Shown: positions 1-8,811, counted from the first letter of the stretch. The stretch is DNA of 64,000 nucleotides from an uncultured Pseudomonadota bacterium (GCA_903858165.1 CAIOHZ010000011.1:44122-108121); one strand, 5' to 3'. Made by a program: numbers and translations. The notes: a model not told the origin generated them from the sequence alone.

Positions 1-205
1 GGTTGAAAAAACGGATACGCAGGTCGTGGTCGCTGCCATCCCCGGGCAGTACGAAGGCAGTGTCGGTGTTGTTCAGTTCGCGGGCAAGCGACTGCATTTC
101 GGCATCGGTGAGGACCTCGGCGCCGAGGACAACGCCTGCCGGATTGCCGGCGAACAGCGTTTGGGTGAACGCGTCTACCTGGAAAATAGTGACCTGACGT
201 GACAT
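1..205 (-). CDS. PhzF-family isomerase-like protein, N-terminal part only
   Basis: The gene runs off the left edge; 68 N-terminal residues are visible, starting at an ATG (203-205). The start MSRQVTIFQVDAFT followed by FAGNPAGVV (residues 18-26) and an ARELNN..TAFVL segment is the typical beginning of PhzF/YddE-like proteins, a family of two-domain epimerase-fold isomerases that includes the phenazine enzyme PhzF. The residue aligned with the catalytic Glu45 of PhzF appears to be Asp49 here. It is the last visible gene of a leftward run of catabolic genes, 88 bp after the PQQ dehydrogenase gene. Nothing else suggests phenazine synthesis, so a different isomerase role is likelier. Family call is good, function unknown. 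Confidence 0.75.
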   Translation of the reverse strand, partial: MSRQVTIFQVDAFTQTLFAGNPAGVVLGAEVLTDAEMQSLARELNNTDTAFVLPGDGSDHDLRIRFFN

Positions 206-293
206 TGCGGAGGGGGTTCCTGTTGGGGCGAAGGGGTCTTGAGCAAGAGTGTAGCCCAACCCCGTCACCCCATCACCCACTCCGCGATGGGTC

Positions 294-2219
294 TTATTCC
301 GGTGCGTAAACCAGCAATACGTTGCCCGGAAGGTGGAAATACAACCCATAACCGGAATTCACCAGCAGATGCCCCTGTTGGACCACTGGTCCGGAGCCGC
401 CCCCCATGGAACCGCCCATACCCGCTACACCATTGACGGTGGCGAACGGCTGACGGGTTTCTGTCTCCCAGAGAACCTTTCCGGTCGCCTGCTCGTAGGC
501 TCTCAAACGGCCATCCATATGGCCGGCGATGACAGCACCCGGGATGGCTGTGACGGCCGCCGAAATGCCAGGTTCGCAGTACTGGAGGCCATGGCAGCGG
601 TCATCCGCTAGCGTCGACCAAAGCACTTCGCCCGTCGTTGCGTTCAAGGCATGCATGCCAGCGCGCGGCGGTCCCTTGTTTTTGTTGGTACCTTCCGCTT
701 CTTCGCCGGTCATGTCCGAAATGGGAACGTAGAGCGTGTTGCCATCCAGCGCCATGCCGAAATGAACGCCACCTTGAATTCCGCCACGGCCGACTTTGCG
801 GTGCCACACGAAGCTGCCGTCCTCAGGGCGCACGGCGTAAACATCACCACTCTTCTGTCCGGCGAGTAGCACGTCGGTGCCGTCTGGCAGGGTGGTGAGG
901 ATGGAAGCTGCACCAAAATCTACGTCCGGACCTTCTTCCTTCGGACAGTTGGCGTTTTGCAGCATGCAGCCAACGTTCCAGGCATCGCCACTGGTCTTTT
1001 GGCGGGCCCAAAGCACCTTGCCGTCAGTCAGACGGAAAGCGAGCAGCGCATCGCTGCGGTCGTCTGCGGGGCTGGAATAGTTCTCGCCAGTACCCGCGTA
1101 AAGCACACCACGCTTGGTATCCAGTACAGGGGTATTCCAGATGGGCGCTCCCGAAGGCCCGAGGATTGCCGTGCCTACACTGGTGGTGCCGGTCTGGCTG
1201 GGCGCTGCAGGGATGGTGTACGACTGCCAAATGGTGGCGCCGGTCTTGGCATCTAGCGCATGAATACTGCCGCGGAAGGTGCAGCAGGCGTATTTCGGGT
1301 CGCCGGCACTGGACACTTCCAGCGAACTGACGGGAACGTACAGCCGACCGTCATAAAGCACCGGGGCTGCGGTAACGGTGGCGTTCGGGTGGTCATCCAC
1401 CTTGGTCTTCCAAACCAGTTCGCCGGTCAGTGCATCCACGGCATAGACACGCGCCATGAGGTCGCCGAAATACAGTAGCGGACGTGCCGGTGCCGGCGTA
1501 CCGGCTACCCAACCATCCATCTGGATGGCGGTACGTACTTCAGCGGAGGCGCGGAAAGTCCAACGGGTGCAGCCGGTAGCAAAATCCAGCGCATGGACCG
1601 TACCGTCTTGGCTGCCCACATAGACCGCACCTAGCGCCACCAAGGGCTGTGAACGCGCCCGCTGGGCCTTGGGGTAGCCGAAAGCCCACTTCAGCTTCAG
1701 CTTAGGCAAGTCGGCGGCGGCCAGTCCCCCTATCTCTGCGGGTACGAAGCGACGGTTTTGGCGGTCCATGCCCCAGCCGGCTTTGGCGGGCGGGCTGTTC
1801 AAATCGAACTTTGCTGCAGGGCCGCTGCAGCGCTGCGCTTCCGGCTTGGCTTGACTGTCGGCAAGCGACTGCCCACCGAGATACTCGGCTACCGCCACGC
1901 GTGCGGCGGCGCTCAAGCCGGTGGCCTGTTGCTGCATGATGCCCGTGGACAAAGCATCGTGAATGGCATCGGTAGCCATCATTTGCAGAAACATCTTGTG
2001 CGGCGCTTTGGGCACACCGCCCTCGTGGCACTGGGCACAGCGCTCGAGGTACACCTGCTCGCCAGTTGGCGGAGTCGCTGCAGCATCGGCAGCAACCGCT
2101 AGCGCTGGGAAGAAACAAGACGCGGTCAGTGAAAGGCAGAGGAAGAGCTTGGCACGCCAAGCGCTGACCGTGTTCGATGTGACCGAAGACCGAGGACTCC
2201 GGTGGTGACTATCGTTCAT
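294..2219 (-). CDS. PQQ-dependent alcohol dehydrogenase with N-terminal cytochrome c (polyvinyl-alcohol dehydrogenase type)
   Basis: 641 residues. A signal peptide is likely (hydrophobic residues 24-44 ending in AVAADA), so the enzyme is periplasmic. A cytochrome c domain follows with CAQCH (61-65) for covalent heme. The rest is a beta-propeller built from repeats such as YVGSQDGTVHALDFATG and YAVDALTGELVWKT, the PQQ-binding quinoprotein pattern. Heme first and propeller second is the layout of polyvinyl-alcohol dehydrogenase (cytochrome); most quinohemoprotein alcohol dehydrogenases carry the heme domain at the C-terminus. It probably oxidises a secondary alcohol and passes electrons to cytochrome c. 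It lies 82 bp after the E2 gene on the same strand. No PQQ synthesis genes are in the window. Confidence 0.85.
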   Translation of the reverse strand: MNDSHHRSPRSSVTSNTVSAWRAKLFLCLSLTASCFFPALAVAADAAATPPTGEQVYLERCAQCHEGGVPKAPHKMFLQMMATDAIHDALSTGIMQQQATGLSAAARVAVAEYLGGQSLADSQAKPEAQRCSGPAAKFDLNSPPAKAGWGMDRQNRRFVPAEIGGLAAADLPKLKLKWAFGYPKAQRARSQPLVALGAVYVGSQDGTVHALDFATGCTRWTFRASAEVRTAIQMDGWVAGTPAPARPLLYFGDLMARVYAVDALTGELVWKTKVDDHPNATVTAAPVLYDGRLYVPVSSLEVSSAGDPKYACCTFRGSIHALDAKTGATIWQSYTIPAAPSQTGTTSVGTAILGPSGAPIWNTPVLDTKRGVLYAGTGENYSSPADDRSDALLAFRLTDGKVLWARQKTSGDAWNVGCMLQNANCPKEEGPDVDFGAASILTTLPDGTDVLLAGQKSGDVYAVRPEDGSFVWHRKVGRGGIQGGVHFGMALDGNTLYVPISDMTGEEAEGTNKNKGPPRAGMHALNATTGEVLWSTLADDRCHGLQYCEPGISAAVTAIPGAVIAGHMDGRLRAYEQATGKVLWETETRQPFATVNGVAGMGGSMGGGSGPVVQQGHLLVNSGYGLYFHLPGNVLLVYAPE

Positions 2220-2232
2220 GCTGCTCCCTCTG

Positions 2233-2250
2233 GGCCGAGCCCGTTCGGCC
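2233..2250 (-). other. Hairpin upstream of the PQQ dehydrogenase gene
   Basis: GGCCGA (2233-2238) and TCGGCC (2245-2250) form a 6-bp stem with a 6-nt loop. It sits between the E2 stop and the PQQ dehydrogenase start, directly upstream of the GAGGGAG ribosome-binding site. There is no T-run. It may tune expression inside the operon or do nothing. Confidence 0.3.
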
Positions 2251-2301
2251 GGTTTGTTACTTCTCTTGAAGCCTCTTGAGCTTTTGGCCTAGCCACGCGG
2301 T

Positions 2302-3537
2302 TCAGAGCGTGGCGGGGTTCTCCAGACAGTCGCGCAGGTCCGCGAGGAAGGCCGCACCTACTGCACCGTCCACCACGCGGTGGTCGCAAGACAGAGTGAG
2401 GGTGGCTACCTTGGCGACCACGGCCGCGCCGTTGCGGGCGATGACGCGTTCGCGGGCAGCACCCACGGCGAGAATAGCCACTTGCGGCGGGTTGATGATG
2501 GCGTCGAACTGGTCGATGCCATACATGCCGAGGTTGGACACCGTGAATGTACCGCCGGTGATTTCTTCACGTACCAGCTTGCCATTGCGGGCACGCTGCG
2601 CGAGATCGGCAACACCGCTGGCCACTTCTGCCGCGGTCTTGTTCGCCACATCGCGCAGCACCGGAGTCGACAGGCCGCCGTCGATGGAGACAGCCACGCA
2701 AATATCTGCGCGAGCAAACTTCACCACTTCTTCGCCGGCGAAGTGCGCGTTCAGTTGCGGGTGCTTGCCGAGTGTGAGCGCCACGCCGCGTAGCAGCAGA
2801 TCGTTGACGGACACCTTCTGGCCAGCAGCCACGAGTTCGGCACGGCGCGCGAACAGCCCAGTGAAATCCACATCGGCCGCAAGGCGGTAGTGCGGGATGG
2901 TCTGCTTGCTCTCGCTCAGGCGTCGCGCAATGGTCAAGCGCATCGACGTCATTTTTTCGCGGGTGGACGGGTTGGTGCTGCCGTCGTCTGCCGGAGCGGG
3001 TTTGCTGGCAACTTCCGCAACGACTACGCCACTGGCCTGAGCCGCGTGATAAGCCTCCACGTCTTCCTTCGATACGCGACCATTGCGGCCCGTACCGACG
3101 ACCTTGGAGATGTCCACGCCAAGCCGTTCTGCCACGCGGCGTGCAATAGGACTGACGCGGGCCTCGCCGCTGCTCTCTTCGGGTACAGCGGCGGTAGCCG
3201 TTGCGGCAGGAGCAGCGTCGCCCATGGGTTCGAACGAGGTGTTGGCGCCTTTGAAGTTGGCGATGAACTGGTCGAGTTCTTCCTCGCTCACCGCGGCATC
3301 GGCCATCAAGCCGATGAGCGCACCCACCGCGAGGGTGTCACCCACTTGGCCGATGATGCGGCGGAGTGTTCCGGCAACAGGTGTCTCTACCGTGTTGACG
3401 ATTTTTTCGGTTTCCACATCGAGCAGGGGTTCGGTTTTACCGAGCACTTGGCCTGCCGTGGCATGCCAGCCGTTGATCGTCCCTTCCTGCATTTCGATGC
3501 CCCACTTGGGCATCGTTATGGCGTTGATTTTGCTCAT
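2302..3537 (-). CDS. Dihydrolipoamide acyltransferase (E2) of an acetoin-type 2-oxoacid dehydrogenase complex
   Basis: 411 residues with the full E2 layout. The N-terminal lipoyl domain has the DVETEKIVN lipoylation site (Lys45). The peripheral subunit-binding domain starts at VSPIARRVAERLGVD. The C-terminal catalytic acyltransferase domain ends with SCDHRVVDGAVGA, carrying the active-site His. It accepts the acyl group from E1 onto lipoate and transfers it to CoA. It follows E1-beta by 12 bp, completing an E1-alpha/E1-beta/E2 set. The single lipoyl domain and neighbours resemble AcoC of acetoin dehydrogenase, but the true substrate is open. No E3 (lipoamide dehydrogenase) gene is in the window, so E3 must come from elsewhere. 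Confidence 0.9.
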   Translation of the reverse strand: MSKINAITMPKWGIEMQEGTINGWHATAGQVLGKTEPLLDVETEKIVNTVETPVAGTLRRIIGQVGDTLAVGALIGLMADAAVSEEELDQFIANFKGANTSFEPMGDAAPAATATAAVPEESSGEARVSPIARRVAERLGVDISKVVGTGRNGRVSKEDVEAYHAAQASGVVVAEVASKPAPADDGSTNPSTREKMTSMRLTIARRLSESKQTIPHYRLAADVDFTGLFARRAELVAAGQKVSVNDLLLRGVALTLGKHPQLNAHFAGEEVVKFARADICVAVSIDGGLSTPVLRDVANKTAAEVASGVADLAQRARNGKLVREEITGGTFTVSNLGMYGIDQFDAIINPPQVAILAVGAARERVIARNGAAVVAKVATLTLSCDHRVVDGAVGAAFLADLRDCLENPATL

Positions 3538-3549
3538 TAGCTTTCTACC

Positions 3550-4560
3550 TCAGTCTTTCATCACGGCGCGGATGGCTGCCTCGATACGGGTGGGGCTGGG
3601 CACGTAGGCACGTTCCAGTTCACGCGCGAAAGGCACGGGTGTGTGGGGGGCGGTTACCAGTTGCACCGGCGCCTTCAGGCTGTGGAAGCCGCGCGCGGCT
3701 ACCATGCCGGCGATATCGCTGGCGACGCTGCAACGCGGGTTGCTTTCATCCACCACCACTAGACGTCCGGTGTTCTCGACACTTTCGAGAATAGTGTCTT
3801 CGTCCATCGGGGAAGTGGTGCGCGGATCGATGAGGTCGCAGGTGATGCCGTCCTTCGCCAGCGCATCGATGGCCTTCTCGGCGAAGGGCACCATGCGGGC
3901 AAGGGCTACCACCGTGACATGCTCGCCTTCACGGACCAGCGAGGCCTCGCCGAAGGGAATGGTATAAGCGCCATCGGGTACTTCGCCCTTGCGGGGATAG
4001 AGCGCCTTGTGCTCGAAGAACAATACCGGGTCGTTGCCGCGCAGTGCGGTAATCATCAGGCCCTTGGCGTCGTAGGCGTTCGAAGGAATAACGACCTTCA
4101 AACCCGGCACGCTGGTGAGCATGGAATACATGGTCTGCGAATGCTGTGCACCCATGTTCATGCCGGCACCCATGGCCAAGCGGATGACCGCCGGGCAGTT
4201 GGTCTTGCCGCCAAACATGTAACGGAACTTCGCCAGTTGGTTGAAGATCTGGTCCAAGCTGACGCCAACGAAGTCGGCGAACATCAGTTCCGCAACGGGA
4301 CGCAGGCCCGCGAGCGCTGCACCGCCAGCCGCGCCGATGATGGCGCTTTCGGAAATGGGCGTATCGATGACCCGGTGGTCGCCGAAGCGAGGCAACAAGC
4401 CCTTCGTGACACCGAAGATACCGCCGGAGGCTTCGCGTTCGCCGCTGGTGCCGCCGGCACCGCCGGACACGTCCTCACCGAGCACGATGATGGAAGGGTC
4501 CCGGGCCATTTCGAGATGCAGCGCGTCGTTAATGGCGTCGCGCATGGATTTGATGGGCAT
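3550..4560 (-). CDS. 2-oxoacid/acetoin dehydrogenase E1 component, beta subunit
   Basis: 336 residues, full length for an E1-beta. It shows the family features: an N-terminal SMRDAINDALHLEM helix, VLGEDVS, the Gly-rich GVTKGLLPRFG segment, DTPISESAIIGAAGGAALAG (cofactor contact region) and a transketolase-like C-terminal domain with VVVDES. With the alpha subunit it forms the ThDP-dependent E1 that decarboxylates a 2-oxoacid or cleaves an acyloin/diketone. It is 9 bp downstream of the alpha-subunit gene and 12 bp upstream of E2, so one transcript is very likely. AcoB-like by overall look. Confidence 0.9.
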   Translation of the reverse strand: MPIKSMRDAINDALHLEMARDPSIIVLGEDVSGGAGGTSGEREASGGIFGVTKGLLPRFGDHRVIDTPISESAIIGAAGGAALAGLRPVAELMFADFVGVSLDQIFNQLAKFRYMFGGKTNCPAVIRLAMGAGMNMGAQHSQTMYSMLTSVPGLKVVIPSNAYDAKGLMITALRGNDPVLFFEHKALYPRKGEVPDGAYTIPFGEASLVREGEHVTVVALARMVPFAEKAIDALAKDGITCDLIDPRTTSPMDEDTILESVENTGRLVVVDESNPRCSVASDIAGMVAARGFHSLKAPVQLVTAPHTPVPFARELERAYVPSPTRIEAAIRAVMKD

Positions 4561-4569
4561 GGGGGGTCC

Positions 4570-5571
4570 TCAGTATTCGGCGTAGACGTCGGCGTACAGC
4601 TCTGCTTCGGCCGGCGGCAACGAGGCCCTGGCTTCGGCGACTGCACGGTCGATGAGGGCAAGTACTTCGCTGTCGATGGCGTCGAGTTCGCCAGCTTCCA
4701 GCCAGCCCTCGGCGGTGACGCGTGCCCGGAAAATCTTCAGACAGTCCAGGCTTTCGCGCAGGCGCTTGGTCTCGTCCTTGGCGCGATAGAGCTGAGGGTC
4801 GCCTTCGAAGTGGCCAAAGAAGCGCGTGATGCGGGCTTCGATGGCAGCCGGGCCTTCGCCGGCGCGGGCGCGGCTAACCATGCGCCCCATCGTCTCGAAG
4901 ACCGCGAAGAAGTCGCTACCATCACATACTTCGGCCGGCATGCCGAAGCCACGGCAACGGCCAGCAATGTCGCGGCTGCCGACGGAATAGTCGGCCCCGG
5001 TGTGTTCGCCGTAGCCGTTGTTCTCCCACACAAACAGCGCGGGAACCTTGAGCACCACGGCGAGGTTCATGGCCTCGAAGACGGTGCCCTGATTGCTGCT
5101 GCCGTCACCACCGAAGGCGATGGAGACTGTGCCATCGCCGCGGTTGCGGCAGGCGATGGCTGCGCCCACGGCGAGCGGCTGGCCGCCGCCCACGATACCG
5201 TTGGCGCCGAGCATGCCTTTGTCGAAGTCCGCAATGTGCATGGACCCGCCCTTGCCCTTGCACAGACCGTCATGACGGCCATAGATTTCTTTCATCATGC
5301 CCACCACGTCGCAGCCCTTGGCGATGCAATGGCCGTGGCCGCGGTGGGTACTGACGATGTAGTCCGCGTCGCTCAACAGTTCGCAAACACCCACTGCCAC
5401 GGCTTCCTGGCCAGAGTAGAGGTGTGTGAAGCCGGGAATCTCGCCCGTCTGGATTTCGACGTGTAGTCGTTCCTCGAACTCGCGAATGGTCTTCATCTGC
5501 CGGTAGGCACGCAACAACTGCTCGTGCGTCAGTGGCGCGAGTGTCGTGGGATGGATGGGCGGGGTGGCCAA
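4570..5571 (-). CDS. 2-oxoacid/acetoin dehydrogenase E1 component, alpha subunit
   Basis: 333 residues. The ThDP-binding motif begins at GDGSSNQG (155-162) and closes with NN (184-185). The family landmarks STHRGHGHCIAKG, GGSMHIAD and GANGIVGGGQPLAVGAA are present. The short N-terminus and THLYSGQEAVAVG match the acetoin/pyruvate dehydrogenase heterotetramer class (AcoA-like). The gene lies directly downstream of a Rieske oxygenase gene (24 bp), an unusual neighbour for a housekeeping pyruvate dehydrogenase. That supports a dedicated catabolic role, for example cleaving a diketone or acyloin made by the preceding oxygenase and dehydrogenases. That role is inference. Confidence 0.9.
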   Translation of the reverse strand: MATPPIHPTTLAPLTHEQLLRAYRQMKTIREFEERLHVEIQTGEIPGFTHLYSGQEAVAVGVCELLSDADYIVSTHRGHGHCIAKGCDVVGMMKEIYGRHDGLCKGKGGSMHIADFDKGMLGANGIVGGGQPLAVGAAIACRNRGDGTVSIAFGGDGSSNQGTVFEAMNLAVVLKVPALFVWENNGYGEHTGADYSVGSRDIAGRCRGFGMPAEVCDGSDFFAVFETMGRMVSRARAGEGPAAIEARITRFFGHFEGDPQLYRAKDETKRLRESLDCLKIFRARVTAEGWLEAGELDAIDSEVLALIDRAVAEARASLPPAEAELYADVYAEY

Positions 5572-5595
5572 GGGAATCTCCTCTGGATGACCGGG

Positions 5596-6987
5596 CTACG
5601 GGGTCGCCGGGGCGGGTGGCGGGTTGCCACGGCCCTGACGGCCCTCGAGATAATCGTCGATGACTTTGTGGTGGTGGCGGATACGCAGTTCCTGCTCACC
5701 AATCCACAGGCCGTCGAAGCCTGCGGAATGCATGCCGGCCTGCACACCCGGTAGGTTCGCAGCATCCTGGTCGAGCACGAGCCCGATGGACTTGTCGCCA
5801 TGGCGGAACTGCAGATGGCGCGGCCGCTCCGGCCATTCCTTGCCGTCCGGCACCAGATCGAGCACCCAGATGTCGTAAAGCATCTTGTTCGGGTCCGTGG
5901 CATGCGGACGCTGCCGGAACAGCATCACATCGTCCGCATGCGTGTTTAGTTGCACGTTCGGGAAGATGGTGTAGTGGTAATCGTCCGTCAGCTGGTCGTC
6001 ATTCAGCTTCGAGTAGTCCTTGCCCTGCTCAGCCCCATGCTTGCGCTTGAACTTCTGCACATCGCGACGAATCTGGCTGATGGGGTTGTCGTAGTCCGCC
6101 GGGTCCATGCCCGCGCCCTTCATGATGGTCTTGATGGGTTCGGGAATGGTGTTGGGTGTGCGGATGCGCGGCGACAACGTACCGAACGGAATGAGGTAGC
6201 GATTGTGCCGCTCGTAGCAGTCCACCTGCACGTCGAGGTCATGCAAGTACCACATGAGCTGCGGGTGGATGCCCTGCACATGGTAAGTCTCGTTGAAGGC
6301 GTCCACGGACGTCTTCCAGTTGCAGTCCCACTCGACGGTCACCTCTTTCACTAGCGCCATCTTGTGGATGTTGTACGCCTGCAGGTGTTCACCGATGGGT
6401 TCGAGGAACTGTTCGAGTGGCTCTACATCGGGGTTCAGACTGAAGAATACGAACCCATTCCAAGTGGCACACGGCAATTCGCGCAGGCCGCGGCAATTCG
6501 GGGCGCCTTGCGGGTAGGTGTCGAGGTCGGGAATGCGCTTGAAGCGACCGTCAATCTCGTATTCCCAGTGGTGGTATTGGCACTTGAATGAGTCGGCACT
6601 GGAGTGGCCTTCCGGACGCAGACGGTTACCGCGATGCAGGCACACGTTGTAGAACGCGCGCACGCCGCCGTCTTGTTGGCGGACGATGAGCACGGACTCC
6701 TTGCCGATTTCCGTGCAGATGTAGTCGCCGGCTTCCTGCAGGTCTTGCAAGAGCCCGCCGAGCAGCCACACTTTGGACCACATGTGGTCCCACTCACGCT
6801 GCATGAAATCGCTCGAGGTATAGCGTTCCTTGGGAATGAGCACCGGGGCGATGCCCGGGTCCGGTGCCTTGGCATTTACCGCGCTTTGCTCGCCGGAGAC
6901 GCGCGCTACCTTCTTGTAAGTAGGTGTGCGTGAAGCCGCAGCCAGTGCTTCACGGTCCAGCGGGATGTTCGGCGGGATGATGCTCAT
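5596..6987 (-). CDS. Rieske-type aromatic-ring-hydroxylating oxygenase, large (alpha) subunit
   Basis: 463 residues. The Rieske [2Fe-2S] site is C116-x-H118 and C136-x2-H139. The mononuclear iron site follows as NETYHVQGIH (His236, His241) after NWKTSVDAF, with a likely third ligand Asp near 352-353. Glu233 occupies the position of the bridging Asp found in naphthalene dioxygenase; Glu at that position is known in carnitine oxygenase CntA and relatives. It should use O2 and electrons from a ferredoxin/reductase to hydroxylate an organic substrate. No small (beta) subunit gene is nearby, so a homotrimer is likely. A [2Fe-2S] ferredoxin gene at 8812 is a candidate electron donor. Confidence 0.88.
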   Translation of the reverse strand: MSIIPPNIPLDREALAAASRTPTYKKVARVSGEQSAVNAKAPDPGIAPVLIPKERYTSSDFMQREWDHMWSKVWLLGGLLQDLQEAGDYICTEIGKESVLIVRQQDGGVRAFYNVCLHRGNRLRPEGHSSADSFKCQYHHWEYEIDGRFKRIPDLDTYPQGAPNCRGLRELPCATWNGFVFFSLNPDVEPLEQFLEPIGEHLQAYNIHKMALVKEVTVEWDCNWKTSVDAFNETYHVQGIHPQLMWYLHDLDVQVDCYERHNRYLIPFGTLSPRIRTPNTIPEPIKTIMKGAGMDPADYDNPISQIRRDVQKFKRKHGAEQGKDYSKLNDDQLTDDYHYTIFPNVQLNTHADDVMLFRQRPHATDPNKMLYDIWVLDLVPDGKEWPERPRHLQFRHGDKSIGLVLDQDAANLPGVQAGMHSAGFDGLWIGEQELRIRHHHKVIDDYLEGRQGRGNPPPAPATP

Positions 6988-7010
6988 GGAGTTCTGTCCT
7001 GGGTTCCCGG

Positions 7011-7784
7011 TCAGCGCTCAGCCGGGGCTTCAAGCGGCAGGCCGGCAGCCCAGCGCAGGCTGCGGCGCAACAGACGATGGAAAGCGGGTACCTTCCAGCT
7101 GCCGCGCTCTTCCTGCGGATAGCTGTCCATCAGCGGGCGCATGTCGTGCCGACCACGGCTGTGGCCTAGGGTGAAGTACAGCACTTCGCCGGCCTCGACC
7201 TGCTTCAAGTACATGACGGGGCGCGGCTCGTTGTCCGTCCAGTCACCGTCCGCGAACAAGCGGCTGGTGCCGCTCCACTGCGTATGCAGCAATACTTGCA
7301 GCGGGCCATGGAGCGCGCTCAGGTAAAGCTCGTCATCGGCCATGAACGGCTCAATATCGGCTACCAGTGGGTGAGTGGGATCGGTGACTTCCACGCGGTA
7401 CGGTTTGATGGCTGGATGCGCGAGGAACTGGCTGCCGAGCGTTTCCATAAACACCGGCGCAGTCCGCGGCGCTACCCAGCGCTTGCCTTCCAGTTGCAGC
7501 AGCGAGTTGGTGCCGTGCAGCGCCAGCCAACGCTTGCCACCAGCCACGAAGTTGCGCAGGCGTTCAGCGCCCGCGTCATCCGGTGCCATATCAACGGTAT
7601 AAGTGACCAGGAAGTCGGCTTGCTCGAGGCCTTCGAGGTCGCGGTAGTCCTCGCGCACGCGCACACGGATATGGGGATGCTCTGCGAACAGGCGCAGCAG
7701 TTCCAGACGGGCATGGTCGATGTCGTGGTAGCGGCCGCCGCAAACCAGCCAGGCATCGACAGTGCGCGGGGCAGGGGTTCCCAT
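7011..7784 (-). CDS. ThuA-like domain protein
   Basis: 257 residues matching the ThuA-like class I glutamine amidotransferase fold. The N-terminus (VDAWLVCGGRYHDIDHARLELLRLF) has the family's GGRYHDI start. LALHGTNSL, HPAIKPYRVEVTDPTHPLV, DDELYLS and EVLYFTLGHSRG follow in the usual order. ThuA was named for trehalose utilisation, but family members sit in many sugar and aromatic gene clusters and the reaction is not well defined. No signal peptide is seen, so it is probably cytoplasmic. It lies between the SDR and Rieske genes (gaps 12 and 23 bp), so it belongs to the same operon. Confidence 0.8.
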   Translation of the reverse strand: MGTPAPRTVDAWLVCGGRYHDIDHARLELLRLFAEHPHIRVRVREDYRDLEGLEQADFLVTYTVDMAPDDAGAERLRNFVAGGKRWLALHGTNSLLQLEGKRWVAPRTAPVFMETLGSQFLAHPAIKPYRVEVTDPTHPLVADIEPFMADDELYLSALHGPLQVLLHTQWSGTSRLFADGDWTDNEPRPVMYLKQVEAGEVLYFTLGHSRGRHDMRPLMDSYPQEERGSWKVPAFHRLLRRSLRWAAGLPLEAPAER

Positions 7785-7796
7785 GAGTGGCCGCTC

Positions 7797-8558
7797 TTAG
7801 AAGCGGATGCCCTTGGTGTAGCCGTTGTCAGCCACCACGTTGGCCCCGGTGATGATGCTGGCCGCCGGGCTGGCCAGAAACGCCACCGTACGTGCAATTT
7901 CCTCGGGGCTGCCGAAGCGGCGGTTAGGCATGGCCTTTTCCGTGGCTTCGTAGAACTTCGGGTTGGTGCCCTTGATCATTTCCCAAGCGCCGCCTTCGAA
8001 GTAGATGGGGCCCGGGCACACGGTGTTGACGCGCACGTTATGGCGGCCCACGAACTGCGAGAGGTTCTTCGCGTAGTTGATGAGACCGGCCTTCATGGCG
8101 TTGTAGGCCATGGGGCCGCCGAAGGTCTCGAGAGCGTTCGTGGAACTGATGATGACGACCGAGCCGGAGCCGCTGGCCTTCAACCGTTCCATGAGGGTTT
8201 CGCAACCGCGTACGGTGTGGAGTACGTCCACTTCGAACGAACGCCACCAGTTCTTTTCCGAATCCATGCCGGCACCGGCAGAAACGTTCGGGATGAAGAT
8301 GTCGCAGCCACCGAGGGCCTCGGCCGTCGCTTCGAGCCAGGCCTTGTAGGCGTCGGCGTCGCGCACGTTGACGCTGCCGCCCACCACGTTCACATCGCGC
8401 TGCTTCAACGCGATGGTGGCTTCGGCCACGTCGTCCTCGTTGCGGGCGCAGAAGCCGATGTCGGCGCCTTCGGCCGCCAGCAGTTCGACGATGGCTCGAC
8501 CAATGCCCTTGGTAGCACCGGTAACGATGGCCTTCTTTCCGCGCAATCCGAGATCCAT
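7797..8558 (-). CDS. Short-chain dehydrogenase/reductase, first gene of the catabolic operon
   Basis: 253 residues, classical SDR size. The NAD(P)-binding motif is TGATKGIG near residue 13, and the active site is IISSTN followed by YNAMK. The usual NNAG strand motif reads IPNVSAG, a mild departure. The start ATG has GGGGAG eight bases upstream. It is the first gene of the leftward run, so it faces the divergent ferredoxin gene across a 253-bp region that contains an 18-bp perfect palindrome. It probably oxidises a hydroxyl group on the pathway substrate or an acyl-CoA intermediate; which one cannot be said. Confidence 0.85.
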   Translation of the reverse strand: MDLGLRGKKAIVTGATKGIGRAIVELLAAEGADIGFCARNEDDVAEATIALKQRDVNVVGGSVNVRDADAYKAWLEATAEALGGCDIFIPNVSAGAGMDSEKNWWRSFEVDVLHTVRGCETLMERLKASGSGSVVIISSTNALETFGGPMAYNAMKAGLINYAKNLSQFVGRHNVRVNTVCPGPIYFEGGAWEMIKGTNPKFYEATEKAMPNRRFGSPEEIARTVAFLASPAASIITGANVVADNGYTKGIRF

Positions 8559-8625
8559 GGCGAACTCCCCGCGGCCCTGGTCGGGCCCGCAAAAACTGGT
8601 GAATATCCGGTTTAACCGACCTGAG

Positions 8626-8654
8626 AGTATAGCCGTTCGCGGATTGCAGAAGAA
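8626..8654 (-). promoter_or_regulatory. Candidate promoter of the leftward catabolic operon
   Basis: Reading leftward, TATACT (8631 to 8626) is a good -10 box. TTCTTC, 17 bases upstream (8654 to 8649), is a weak -35. The palindrome at 8653-8670 overlaps the -35 side, as expected for a repressor- or activator-controlled promoter. Placed by eye only. Confidence 0.4.
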
Positions 8655-8670
8655 ACAGTCATGACTGTTT
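8653..8670. promoter_or_regulatory. 18-bp perfect palindromic operator candidate
   Basis: AAACAGTCATGACTGTTT reads the same on both strands. It lies in the divergent region between the SDR-led operon (leftward) and the ferredoxin gene (rightward), about 95 bp from the SDR start and 142 bp from the ferredoxin start. A perfect 18-mer is typical for a dimeric regulator of the TetR, GntR or MarR type. It could also fold as a 7-bp hairpin followed by T residues, but no rightward gene ends before it, which makes terminator use unlikely. Confidence 0.65.
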
Positions 8671-8811
8671 TTTTCTTGTCAGGGTGCCCATGGATTGCGT
8701 GGCGGGCGGCAACACCGCAAACTGCGCGCCTTCAGTAGGTTTACGGTGCGCCACCGGCACGCCGTTTGGCAACATTCCGCGGCCCCTGTGGCCCGGCAAC
8801 AGGGGAAGACG

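Noticed and set aside
3919..5466. 515-codon open frame on the + strand antisense to E1-alpha/E1-beta
   Set aside because: Low-complexity His/Ala/Val composition, no motif, and it lies opposite two clear enzyme genes. A by-product of high GC content.
8653..8680. Palindrome with T-run as a rho-independent terminator
   Set aside because: No rightward gene ends upstream of it; the position between divergent starts fits an operator better.
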